The position numbers were made by a program, and so were the translations under genes. DNA of 63,692 nt from NCBI GenBank assembly GCA_964541085.1, contig CAZIPA010000008.1, forward strand, positions 1 to 63,692. The letters run 5' to 3'. This DNA comes from UBA4644 sp964541085. GTDB lineage: Bacteria > Bacillota > Clostridia > Oscillospirales > Butyricicoccaceae. Each line of letters starts with the position of its first letter. Position 1 is the first letter of the stretch. Below the pieces are notes generated by a model that worked only from the letters and a program-made list of their open reading frames with translations, did not search any database and had not been told where the DNA came from. Below are positions 24,986 through 33,252 of the stretch, in pieces.

Positions 24986-25993
24986 TCATGCCCGGTCTGC
25001 GTTCTGCTCCCAGTGCCAGGCATCCCGGCACATATCCTCCAGCGAACGCCGGGCCTTCCAGTCCAGCAGCCGTTCTGCCTTTTCTGTGGCGGCATAGCAT
25101 TCCGCAATATCGCCGGGGCGGCGGGCCGTGATTCGATAGGGCAGCTTCAGCCCGTTGGCCTGTTCAAAGGTGTGGATCAGCTCCAGAACGCTGGTGCCCC
25201 TGCCGGTGCCCAGATTGATGACCTCGGTGCCGGTGTGGGCTTCGCTGTAGCGCAGAGCCGCCCGATGGCCCTCTGCCAAATCCATCACATGGATATAATC
25301 CCGCACACCGGTGCCGTCCGGCGTGGGATAATCGTTGCCGTAAACGCTGAGCATTTCCCGCTTTCCCGCCGCAGTCTGGGTGATATAGGGCATGAGATTG
25401 TTGGGAATGCCCCGGGGCCGTTCGCCGATGAGGCCGCTTTCGTGGGCTCCCACCGGATTGAAATACCGCAGCAGCACCACGGACAGAGACGCATCCGCCC
25501 GTGCCGCGTCCCGCAGAATCTCCTCGATGAAATATTTCGTCCGGCCATAGGGGTTGGTACAGCCGCCTGCCGGCATTTCTTCGGTAAAGGGCACCGGATT
25601 GTGCTCTCCGTATACCGTGGCCGAGGAGCTGAACACCAGCCGGTGACAATCGTGCCGGGCCATAACCTCCAGCAGCGTCAGCGTGCTGTCCAGATTGTTG
25701 CGATAATAGCGCACAGGCTCCCGCACCGATTCGCCCACGGCCTTCCACCCGGCAAAGTGGATCACCGCCTCAATGGGATAGGCCGCAAACACCTGCTCCA
25801 GCCCGGCCCTGTCTGTCACATCCACGGTGCAGCAGGGAATGCTTTTGCCGGTGAGTGTCTCCAGCCGCCGGATCACTGCCGGGTCACTGTTGGAAAAATT
25901 GTCGGCGATCACAGGCTGATAGCCCGCCTCCGCCAGAGAAACCGCCGTATGTGAGCCGATAAATCCGGCTCCGCCGGTCAACAGAATTGCCAT
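24986..25993 (-). CDS. galE: UDP-glucose 4-epimerase
   Basis: A 335-residue extended short-chain dehydrogenase that interconverts UDP-glucose and UDP-galactose (possibly also the N-acetyl forms). TGGAGFIGSH at the N-terminus binds NAD and YGRTK carries the catalytic Tyr and Lys; FSSSATVYG supplies the Ser/Thr. The ATG follows AAAGGAG. It lies 14 nt downstream of the polysaccharide dehydratase gene, so it is the last complete enzyme of the exopolysaccharide run. Confidence 0.94.
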   Translation of the reverse strand: MAILLTGGAGFIGSHTAVSLAEAGYQPVIADNFSNSDPAVIRRLETLTGKSIPCCTVDVTDRAGLEQVFAAYPIEAVIHFAGWKAVGESVREPVRYYRNNLDSTLTLLEVMARHDCHRLVFSSSATVYGEHNPVPFTEEMPAGGCTNPYGRTKYFIEEILRDAARADASLSVVLLRYFNPVGAHESGLIGERPRGIPNNLMPYITQTAAGKREMLSVYGNDYPTPDGTGVRDYIHVMDLAEGHRAALRYSEAHTGTEVINLGTGRGTSVLELIHTFEQANGLKLPYRITARRPGDIAECYAATEKAERLLDWKARRSLEDMCRDAWHWEQNADRA

Positions 25994-26007
25994 ACTACCG
26001 CTCCTTT

Positions 26008-27891
26008 TCAGCTGTTGCCCTGTGCGCCGCTGCCGCCCAGCTCCGGACGATAGGTGGGCACGATCTCCCGCAGGAGCTTTCGCACATCGCCGTCCGGCTC
26101 TGCCACGGCACCCCGCAGCTCTTCCAGCTTTTCCATCAGCCGCTGGCCGTCAAAATCGTTGAAATGGCCGATGAAGATCAGCTCGTTGGGGGTCTTGTCC
26201 AGGCCCTCGTCCTGCATCAGCAGCTCTTCAAACAGCTTTTCTCCCGGCCGCAGACCGGTATAAACAATGGGAATATCCACATCCGGTTCAAAGCCGGAAA
26301 GGCGGATCATATTCCGGGCCAGGTCGTCAATGCGCACCGGCTCGCCCATATCCAGCACGAAAACCTCGCCGCCATGGGCGTAGCAGCAGGCTTGCAGCAC
26401 CAGCGAAACCGCCTCGGAAATGGTCATGAAATAGCGGATAATGTCCCGATGGGTCACTGTCACCGGCCCGCCCCGCTGAATCTGCTGCTGGAACAGAGGA
26501 ATCACGCTGCCGTTGGAGCCCAGCACATTGCCAAAGCGCACTGCGGCAAAGCGTGTGCCGGAATGACAGCTCAGCACCTGAATAATCATTTCGCAGACCC
26601 GCTTGGTAGCGCCCATCACATTGGTGGGATTCACTGCCTTGTCTGTGGAGATCAGCACAAAGGTCTCTGCGCCGAAGGCATCTGCCGCCCGGGCCACATT
26701 CAGCGTGCCGAAAATGTTGTTTTTGATGGCCTCGTTGGGGCTGTCCTCCATCAGAGGCACATGCTTGTGGGCCGCAGCATGGCAGATCACCTGGGGATGA
26801 TAGGTTTCAAAAATTGCCTCCACCCGGGCTCTGTCCCGCACCGAGCCGATCAGTGTCACCAGATCCAGCTCCGGCAGTGCGGCCTTCAGCTCCTGTTGGA
26901 TATTGTAGGCGTTGTTTTCATAGATATCGAAAATAATCAGGCGTTTGGGCCCGTGCCGGGCAATCTGACGGCAAAGCTCACTGCCGATGGAGCCGCCGCC
27001 CCCCGTCACCAGAACCACCTTGCCCCGCACGGACGCGTCGATTTCCTCCGGGTTAGCCTGTACCTTGTCCCGGCCCAGCAGATCCTCCACCCGCACATCC
27101 CGAATCTGCTTGACACTGATCTGACCGCTGGCCAGCTGATACAGACCGGGCAGCGTTTGCAGACGGCAGCGGGTTTGCTGACAATAGGCCATGATCTCCC
27201 GTTTTTCGTGGGCGGAAATGGTGGGGATGGCAAAGAGAATGTCCGTCACCCGATATTTTTCCACCATGGCGGGAATCTTTTCCCGGCCTCCCACCACAGG
27301 CACACCCAGCAGATAGCTGCCCTTCTTTTTGGGATCATCGTCAATGATGCACACTACACGGTTGACGCTGTGGTCGCTGGTCTTCAGCTCCCGCAGCACG
27401 ATTCCGCCGCAGGCACCCGCTCCGATCAGCATGGTACGGCGCTGCGTTCGTCCGGAGCGTCTGTGCCACCGGCGCAGAATCCGATAGGAATATCGAATCA
27501 GCGTCAGCAGCAGGAACAGAAAGATCAGATTCAGCACCGGCAGACTCCGGGGCAGATATACATCCCAGATCAGGCTCAGGACATAAGCGTCCACCGCCGC
27601 CGCCGTGGAGGCCAGAATGATATAGCGAAGCTCGTCAATGCTGGCAAATTCCCACAGACTGCGGTACAGATGCAGCAGGGCAAAGATCACAATGGCCGTC
27701 AGGGTATATACCGGCGCAATGGTACGGTATACCGGCAGAAAGCCGGACTCCAGCAGCCGCTGGGTGCTGAACTCAAAGCGAATCCAGAGTGCCGCCAGCA
27801 TGGCGCCGTTGACCGCGAGAATGTCCATCAGGATCAGTGACACCACCCGCTTGTGCAGTGCGATATCATGCGTTCTTTTTTGCTTTTTCAA
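26008..27891 (-). CDS. Membrane-bound nucleotide-sugar 4,6-dehydratase (CapD/WbpM/PglF type)
   Basis: A 627-residue protein with four N-terminal membrane segments (about 13-140), a CoA-binding-like nucleotide fold (LIGAGACGGIVLREL) and a C-terminal extended SDR domain with GGGGSIGSELCRQI. These enzymes turn UDP-GlcNAc into the 4-keto-6-deoxy sugar used in capsules, glycans and bacillosamine-type sugars. The start appears to be TTG after GGGGATGAGA; no better start is in frame nearby. It is the third enzyme after the two tyrosine autokinases in the same direction. Confidence 0.86.
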   Translation of the reverse strand: MKKQKRTHDIALHKRVVSLILMDILAVNGAMLAALWIRFEFSTQRLLESGFLPVYRTIAPVYTLTAIVIFALLHLYRSLWEFASIDELRYIILASTAAAVDAYVLSLIWDVYLPRSLPVLNLIFLFLLLTLIRYSYRILRRWHRRSGRTQRRTMLIGAGACGGIVLRELKTSDHSVNRVVCIIDDDPKKKGSYLLGVPVVGGREKIPAMVEKYRVTDILFAIPTISAHEKREIMAYCQQTRCRLQTLPGLYQLASGQISVKQIRDVRVEDLLGRDKVQANPEEIDASVRGKVVLVTGGGGSIGSELCRQIARHGPKRLIIFDIYENNAYNIQQELKAALPELDLVTLIGSVRDRARVEAIFETYHPQVICHAAAHKHVPLMEDSPNEAIKNNIFGTLNVARAADAFGAETFVLISTDKAVNPTNVMGATKRVCEMIIQVLSCHSGTRFAAVRFGNVLGSNGSVIPLFQQQIQRGGPVTVTHRDIIRYFMTISEAVSLVLQACCYAHGGEVFVLDMGEPVRIDDLARNMIRLSGFEPDVDIPIVYTGLRPGEKLFEELLMQDEGLDKTPNELIFIGHFNDFDGQRLMEKLEELRGAVAEPDGDVRKLLREIVPTYRPELGGSGAQGNS

Positions 27892-27949
27892 GCTCTCATC
27901 CCCTCAAGTGATTCCACGCGGGGCTGCCTCCCCCTTCAGGCAGGCCCGG

Positions 27950-29374
27950 TTATTTTTCTCCTTTTTCCCGGTCCGTATAGTTGCGATAATACTTGCTGTT
28001 GCCGTAGCCGCCGTAATAGCTGCCTCCGCTGAGGACACCGGTGGCATAGTTGATGACACAGCCGATGATGGGCGTTCCGCTGTCCGCCAAAAGCTGCGTT
28101 CCCTCCAGAATCTGATTTCGGGAGGCATAGTCCTGCCGGATGGTCAGCAGAGCGCCGTCCGCCAGAATGGCCGCCTCCGAAGCATCCGACAGCAGCGCCG
28201 CCGGAGGCGTGTCCAGAATGATATAGTCAAACACCTTCCGGCAGGCATCCACGAAAGCCTTGCAGGCAGGCTTCGCCAGCAGCTCGGAGGCATCTCCCGC
28301 CGGGCCGCCCGCATACACCAGATAGAGATTTTCGTCTGCGCCGGGGTGAATGATCTTCTGATAGGGCACCTGACCCCGGATGTATTCCACCATGCCGCAG
28401 GTGTTTTCCTGCCGCAGATTTTTGGCCACAGAGGGATTGCGCAGGTCGCAGTCGATCAGCAGCGTCCGGCAGCCCTTGGCCGCCAGTGCCGTGGCCAGAT
28501 TCAGCGCGACAGTGGTTTTGCCTTCGCCGGGCGTGGCGCTGGATACCAGCAGCACCTTGATGTTGTGCTCCCGCAGCTCCTTTTCCGTACGCAGCTGCAT
28601 CAGCCGCACCGATTCGCCAAAGCCATAATGCTCCATACCGTCGTTAATCAGCGGGCACACCGCGCCCTTCTGCCGGTTCAGTCCCTTTACCGCAGGCAGA
28701 ACGCCCAGACTGCGGATGTTCAGGATGGTTTTCAGCTCATCCTCATTGTGGATAGTGGAGCGCAGCGCCGTCAGGCCCACCACGATCAGCGCCCAGATGG
28801 CAGCGCCGATGAGGATGCCTTTTTTCAGCGGCGCACTGTAGTTTTTGCTGTTGGCCGGTTGGGTGGGAATGCCGCTTTCGTCCAGCAGATTCATCACCGT
28901 GGGGCCTACCACAAACTCCGCCACCTCGGGATAATATTTGATGGCCGCGTTCAGCACATCATAGGCCAGCTGGGGCTGAGAGGCCGTCACCGACAGGGTG
29001 AAAATGTTGGTGGAGCTGAGCACAGAGGCCGTCACGGAGGGCATGGAGCTCAGTCCCAGCTCCCGCATGACCGTATCGCTCAGCGCACCGCTGGTGAGAA
29101 TATACGGAAAGGTTTTTGCCATCTGCTCCGCCGTGGCGGTGTTATAGCTGCGAATCTCCGCTTGCAGCGGGTTGATGACATACACGGTAAAGGTGGCCTG
29201 TGCCCGATAGACCGGCCGATAGCTGCGGTAAACATTCCAGCACAGCACACCGCTGCACACCACCACCAGCGCAATCAGAATGGCCAGCGTACGCCGGGCC
29301 GTCTGCAGCATATCATGCAGGAGGATCTTGATGTCCAGACCCGCGATCTTCACATCCGATACTTCATTACTCAT
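27950..29374 (-). CDS. Tyrosine autokinase with Wzz domain (CpsC-CpsD fusion), copy 2
   Basis: 474 residues. Two membrane helices (about 22-45 and 180-200) flank a Wzz-type chain-length domain; the C-terminal BY-kinase has Walker A ATPGEGKTT, Walker A' LLIDCDLRNP and Walker B YIILDTPP. The tail GGSYYGGYGNSKYYRNY carries the autophosphorylated Tyr cluster. It controls polysaccharide chain length and export with the PHP phosphatase upstream. The start ATG lies inside the end of copy 1 (8-nt overlap). A longer reading upstream would duplicate the other gene's tail region and is rejected. Confidence 0.9.
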   Translation of the reverse strand: MSNEVSDVKIAGLDIKILLHDMLQTARRTLAILIALVVVCSGVLCWNVYRSYRPVYRAQATFTVYVINPLQAEIRSYNTATAEQMAKTFPYILTSGALSDTVMRELGLSSMPSVTASVLSSTNIFTLSVTASQPQLAYDVLNAAIKYYPEVAEFVVGPTVMNLLDESGIPTQPANSKNYSAPLKKGILIGAAIWALIVVGLTALRSTIHNEDELKTILNIRSLGVLPAVKGLNRQKGAVCPLINDGMEHYGFGESVRLMQLRTEKELREHNIKVLLVSSATPGEGKTTVALNLATALAAKGCRTLLIDCDLRNPSVAKNLRQENTCGMVEYIRGQVPYQKIIHPGADENLYLVYAGGPAGDASELLAKPACKAFVDACRKVFDYIILDTPPAALLSDASEAAILADGALLTIRQDYASRNQILEGTQLLADSGTPIIGCVINYATGVLSGGSYYGGYGNSKYYRNYTDREKGEK

Positions 29375-30908
29375 GTCGATCCTGTCCTTCCTCCTCCCGC
29401 TTTCCCGTGACGGTGGCATAGGCACCGTATTTTCCATAGGCGCCATAGCGGCCATACTGTCCATAGCCATATTTGCCGTAGCCATGCTTTCCGGCACCGT
29501 AGCCGTAACCATAGCCATAGCCGTAGTTGCTCTCCTCCGAGAACAGGGAGCTGTAGCAGTTGTTCAGCACACAGCCCAGCAGCTTGGTCTGAGAGGTACG
29601 CAGAACCTCCAGCGCGCTGTTAATCATCTTGGTAGGGGCCTGATTCTGCCGTACCACCAGAATGGAGGCATCGGAGAACTCCAGCAGACATTCCGCATCG
29701 GGCCCGGCCGACATGGGCGGTGTGTCCAGAATCACATAATCATATTCCTGCCGCACCTGACGGATGAGCTCTGCCATGCCGGGAGAGGTCACCAGCTCGG
29801 TGGCGTTGCGCAGACTGGAGCGCTCCAGCAGCACATGGAGGCTTTTGCCTTCCTCATAGGGCAGGGCCGCGGACTCCAGCTTTGCCTCGCCCCGGATGAC
29901 GCTGGCAATGCCGTTGCCCCGCCAGCTCCACTCCAGGATCTTGCAGCAGGCCGGCTTGCGCAGATCGCCCTCCAGAAGCAGCACCTTTTTCTGCTTTTGC
30001 GCAAAGGACAGCGCCAGATTCACCGCCACGGTGGATTTGCCCTCGTTTTCCAGAACGCTGGTAATGAGAATCACCTTGCCGTCCTTGGGCATATGCTGCT
30101 CCACCTTGCGGCGCAGCGTCCGGACGGTTTCCGTATAGGCAAAGGAGGTGGTGGGACGGGTGATGAGAATGCCGGTCTTTTTATGCTTCAGGGCCGCCCG
30201 CAGGGTCTTGTACTTCTTTTCATGCTTCATTTCCGCCAGCACACGGCAATAGAGCTTTTTGCCAGCCTCCTTCCGGCTGCGCACGGTGTCCTTCAGATAG
30301 GACAGAATCGCCAGCAGGGCACACATCGCCACGGCGGCATAGAGCCCGCCCTTTTTCGCCTGAGAGGCGGCGGAGATGGGGTTGGAGGGCTGGGTGGGAA
30401 CCCGGGGCTGCTGGAGCACCTCCAGCACCGTATCACCCATGACCTGATAGGACACCACAGAATGATACTCGATCACGGCCTTGGTGGCCAGAAATGCCGT
30501 CCGGGGATTTTCCGCCGTCACCCGCATGGTCAGCAGATTGGTTTCCGCAATGGCAGAGGCCTCGATGGTGCCGGTGAAGGACTCACCGCCCATGGCCTCC
30601 TCTACGGTTTTGCGCAGCAGAGAGCTGTTCAGCACCTCAGAAAACACAGTGGCCAGATTGGTGGTGGCCGACAGATTCTGATAGACGGTGGCCGAGCTGC
30701 CCTGGGCCGACACTACAAAGGTGGTATTGGTGGTATATTTTGGCACATAGGAGGTCACGGTGTGGACATAAACGCCCATAGCCGCCACCATTGCCGCCAG
30801 CAGGATGAGATACCAGCGCTTGACCACATCCATCAGAATCACGATGGGGTCAAAGCTCAGTAAGGATTCCTGCTCTTCCGCTTGCTTTTCCAGTTTTTCA
30901 GCAGCCAT
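29367..30908 (-). CDS. Tyrosine autokinase with Wzz domain and Gly/Tyr-rich tail, copy 1
   Basis: 513 residues in the same architecture as copy 2: Wzz domain between two membrane helices, then a BY-kinase with Walker A VLENEGKST, Walker A' LLLEGDLRKP (Asp retained, upstream residue changed to Glu-Gly) and Walker B YVILDTPP. The C-terminus is unusual: some 35 residues of alternating Tyr and Gly with a few Lys/Arg (29418-29530), far more tyrosines than the 4-7 normal for the family. The ATG follows GGAGG that overlaps the stop of the Ig-like gene. Copies 1 and 2 are divergent, so an old duplication or two functional types. Confidence 0.9.
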   Translation of the reverse strand: MAAEKLEKQAEEQESLLSFDPIVILMDVVKRWYLILLAAMVAAMGVYVHTVTSYVPKYTTNTTFVVSAQGSSATVYQNLSATTNLATVFSEVLNSSLLRKTVEEAMGGESFTGTIEASAIAETNLLTMRVTAENPRTAFLATKAVIEYHSVVSYQVMGDTVLEVLQQPRVPTQPSNPISAASQAKKGGLYAAVAMCALLAILSYLKDTVRSRKEAGKKLYCRVLAEMKHEKKYKTLRAALKHKKTGILITRPTTSFAYTETVRTLRRKVEQHMPKDGKVILITSVLENEGKSTVAVNLALSFAQKQKKVLLLEGDLRKPACCKILEWSWRGNGIASVIRGEAKLESAALPYEEGKSLHVLLERSSLRNATELVTSPGMAELIRQVRQEYDYVILDTPPMSAGPDAECLLEFSDASILVVRQNQAPTKMINSALEVLRTSQTKLLGCVLNNCYSSLFSEESNYGYGYGYGYGAGKHGYGKYGYGQYGRYGAYGKYGAYATVTGKREEEGQDRHE

Positions 30909-30909
30909 G

Positions 30910-31752
30910 TTAATCCTCCACAACCACGATCAGGCGGGTATAGCCGATATAGGAGCCATATTCCACCGTATAATTCACACAATAGATTCCCGGGGTGTTC
31001 ATGTCCACCTCGGAATCCCAGCTGATGCCGCATTCGCTTCGCTGGGCCTTCAGGTCGATCCGGCGGCCGCCGGCGGTGAGACGGCTGAGATATTTCTCCG
31101 GGTCAAAGCTGCCGCCCCGCTTGAGATAGACCAGATAGTCGGTCAGGGCCACGGTGGCGCTGCCGTTTTCTCCGGAATAGACCTCCACGGGAACGGTGAG
31201 ATAGGAGGTGTCGCCCAGACTGTTGGTGACACGGAACTCCACGGTATAGGTGCCCGCATCGGCGATTTCCCGCTCCTCGCTCACCAGTGAGCCCTTCACC
31301 CGATCCTTGATGGTGCCGTCAAACACATCCTCCGCGCTGACCACATTGAAAATGTTCAGCACCGTGCTGGCCCGGAAAATCAGCGGCGCCGTGAGCACAA
31401 AATGGGGGCTGGTATAATCTTCATAATGCACCGTGCGCTGGGCCTTTGCCACATTGCCCGCCCGGTCAAAGGCGGCATAGGTCACGGTAAACTTTTTCTC
31501 GGACACCATGCCCCGCACGGATTCCACCACCAGAGAGGCCGTCACATCGCCGTCCCGGGCATCCTGTGCGGATACGCCCTGCAGCAGCGCCTGCTCATCG
31601 TCCTGCACCGACAGCGTCAGCTCCGGCTGATCCATGGTGATCTCCGGGGCCACATGATCGCTGGCCCGTTGGTAGGAAATATAAAATACGGCGAAGGCTC
31701 CGCAGCAGATCACGGTCGCCGCCGTGAGTAATCTTTTCCACTTTCGTTTCAC
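30910..31752 (-). CDS. Membrane-anchored Ig-like (DUF5011-type) protein
   Basis: 280 residues starting with GTG, with one N-terminal membrane segment (about 8-26) and an outside portion built of two to three Ig-like modules of the DUF5011/HYR kind (SAQDARDGDVTASL, AFDRAGNVAKAQRTV, DVFDGTIKDRVKG, FRVTNSLGDTSYLTVPV). Such modules mediate adhesion or assembly. It sits between the PHP phosphatase and the autokinases, with gaps of 15 nt and 1 nt, so it likely works with the capsule machinery at the cell surface. No enzymatic motif seen. Confidence 0.75.
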   Translation of the reverse strand: MKRKWKRLLTAATVICCGAFAVFYISYQRASDHVAPEITMDQPELTLSVQDDEQALLQGVSAQDARDGDVTASLVVESVRGMVSEKKFTVTYAAFDRAGNVAKAQRTVHYEDYTSPHFVLTAPLIFRASTVLNIFNVVSAEDVFDGTIKDRVKGSLVSEEREIADAGTYTVEFRVTNSLGDTSYLTVPVEVYSGENGSATVALTDYLVYLKRGGSFDPEKYLSRLTAGGRRIDLKAQRSECGISWDSEVDMNTPGIYCVNYTVEYGSYIGYTRLIVVVED

Positions 31753-31767
31753 TTTCGATTCCCCTTA

Positions 31768-32511
31768 TCAAAACCAGACCGGCTCTTTCCGCCGAATCTT
31801 TTCATTTTTCAGTACCCGCTGCGGATTGTCCGTCAGCAGCTCCTGCGCCGTCCCGGGAGAATATTCCCGCATCAGCAGCTCCTCCACATCCTTCAGCCAG
31901 GGTGTCCGCATTCCGGGTGAATGGGCATCGCTGGCCACAAAGGCGGCAAAGCCCCGGCCTACCAGAGCGTGGGACAGCGCCTCCGGATGGCGTCCGAAGC
32001 GTCCCATAAGGCTGCCCCGGTTCACCTGAAGCAGGCAGCCCATGTCTGTCCAGAGATTGATGAGCCCCGGATCGCCCTGCACATAGTCATACCGCTCCGG
32101 ATGAGCCACAATGGGCCGCAGTCCCAGCCCCAGAACGCTGTCCAGAATGCCGGTGGCCTCCCGGGCATAGTCCTGAAAGGGAAACTCGATCAGCGGATAA
32201 CGGGAATCGGCCAGCGTGGTCAGCAGCCCGCTTTCCAAAAGCTCCGCCGTCTCCGGCGTTCCGAAGATCTCCATCCCGGGGTGCAGCTTCAGAGGAATCT
32301 GTTTTTCCTCCAGCAGCCGGTTCATCCGGGCCACGGCCTTCCGCATATCCTCCGCCCAGAGGCATTCCTCCATGGGCACATTGCAGTGGGGCGTGGCGAT
32401 GATATCCGTAACCTCACTGGACACAGCCATCGCCGCCATTTCCAGCGAAGATTCTTCCGTTTCCGAGCCGTCATCCACATTGGGAAGAATGTGGCAGTGC
32501 AGATCAATCAT
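31768..32511 (-). CDS. CpsB/YwqE-type PHP protein-tyrosine phosphatase
   Basis: A 247-residue PHP-fold manganese phosphatase that dephosphorylates BY-kinases. Metal-binding motifs are MIDLHCHILPNVDDGS at the start, IIATPHC, VAHPERY and FVASDAHSPG. The start ATG, with GGAGG, lies within the end of the PqqD-like gene (8-nt overlap), coupling the peptide-modification module to the capsule module. It is the expected partner of the two autokinases downstream. Confidence 0.92.
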   Translation of the reverse strand: MIDLHCHILPNVDDGSETEESSLEMAAMAVSSEVTDIIATPHCNVPMEECLWAEDMRKAVARMNRLLEEKQIPLKLHPGMEIFGTPETAELLESGLLTTLADSRYPLIEFPFQDYAREATGILDSVLGLGLRPIVAHPERYDYVQGDPGLINLWTDMGCLLQVNRGSLMGRFGRHPEALSHALVGRGFAAFVASDAHSPGMRTPWLKDVEELLMREYSPGTAQELLTDNPQRVLKNEKIRRKEPVWF

Positions 32512-32782
32512 GGGCAGCCTCCACCAGAGCACCCAGCTGCCGCAGCTGCTGCAAATACTCCCGCAGATCGGCCAGCGCTTCCTCCCGCTGTACATCATAT
32601 TCCGCCAGAATGGCCTGAAGCAGTGTTTCCTCCGTCTGCTCCCGGGCCAGCGCCTTGAAAATAAAGCAGCCCAGCTCGTTCATGGTGACCAGTCCGTTCA
32701 TGCTCGCCGCGGCAGCCCCTGTGGGCACCAGAAGATATTCCCCGGCGATTTCCCGCAAAATAAAGTTTCCGGATGCTCTCAT
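32504..32782 (-). CDS. PqqD-like peptide chaperone (RiPP recognition element)
   Basis: A 92-residue protein of the PqqD family: the beta-hairpin segment ILREIAGEYLLVPTG, then TMNELGCFIFKAL and a helical C-terminus. PqqD-like proteins bind the leader of a precursor peptide and hand it to a modifying enzyme such as a radical SAM protein. Its ATG has a GGAGG and overlaps the S26 peptidase stop by 4 nt; its end overlaps the CpsB start. Note that the radical SAM gene is upstream, behind the exporter gene. Longer readings in this frame have no coding sense. Confidence 0.85.
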   Translation of the reverse strand: MRASGNFILREIAGEYLLVPTGAAAASMNGLVTMNELGCFIFKALAREQTEETLLQAILAEYDVQREEALADLREYLQQLRQLGALVEAAHD

Positions 32783-33252
32783 GCTCTCTTCCTCCCAAAA
32801 TGATATACCGCCCCGTAAAGCCGCCGAATCGCGGGCCGCAGCGGAAGAATCCGAATCCATATCCGTGCAAAAAATTCCCACCAGAAGCAGCCCGGCTGCT
32901 GCACACGGCCCTTGCGTCTGGCCTGGGTTACCATGGCAAACATCTGCTCCCGGGAGATGTCCCGTTCGATCTGCTGCTGACCGTCCCCCACCATGGAGTA
33001 GCGGCCGTCCCGCTGGCGGGCATAGACCCGGTGCAGCACATAGCCGCCGCTTTTTCGGCGGTACAGGATGATATCGCCCTTCTTCGGCACAGTCCGCAGG
33101 GCGGAAAGCATCACGCTGTCCCGCTTGGGAATCAGAAAGGGGGTCATGCTGCTGCCTGTCACCTGCAGCGGCAGACAGTCCGCAGTTTGCAGCAGCTCCC
33201 GGTATTGCTCCAGCAGCAGGCCGGTTTCCACAACTTTTCGCTGCTGTTCCAT
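32779..33252 (-). CDS. S26-type signal-peptidase-like protein (Ser/His type)
   Basis: 157 residues. The catalytic Ser is in TGSSMTPFL (about 33-41) and the second conserved block reads GDIILYRR...GYVLHRVYA, with His in the position taken by Lys in classical bacterial signal peptidases, as in SipW and ER-type enzymes. There is no N-terminal membrane segment; a hydrophobic C-terminal stretch (CFWWEFFARIWIRILPL) may hold it at the membrane. Located between the exporter and PqqD genes, it is the best candidate for removing the leader of the precursor peptide. Overlap with the ABC gene is 1 nt (TGATG). Confidence 0.78.
   Translation of the reverse strand: MEQQRKVVETGLLLEQYRELLQTADCLPLQVTGSSMTPFLIPKRDSVMLSALRTVPKKGDIILYRRKSGGYVLHRVYARQRDGRYSMVGDGQQQIERDISREQMFAMVTQARRKGRVQQPGCFWWEFFARIWIRILPLRPAIRRLYGAVYHFGRKRA

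Noticed and set aside
27950..29518. Longer N-terminus for the second autokinase
   Set aside because: The extra 48 codons read the Gly/Tyr tail region of the first autokinase in another frame, giving a Met/Ala-rich string with no ribosome site.
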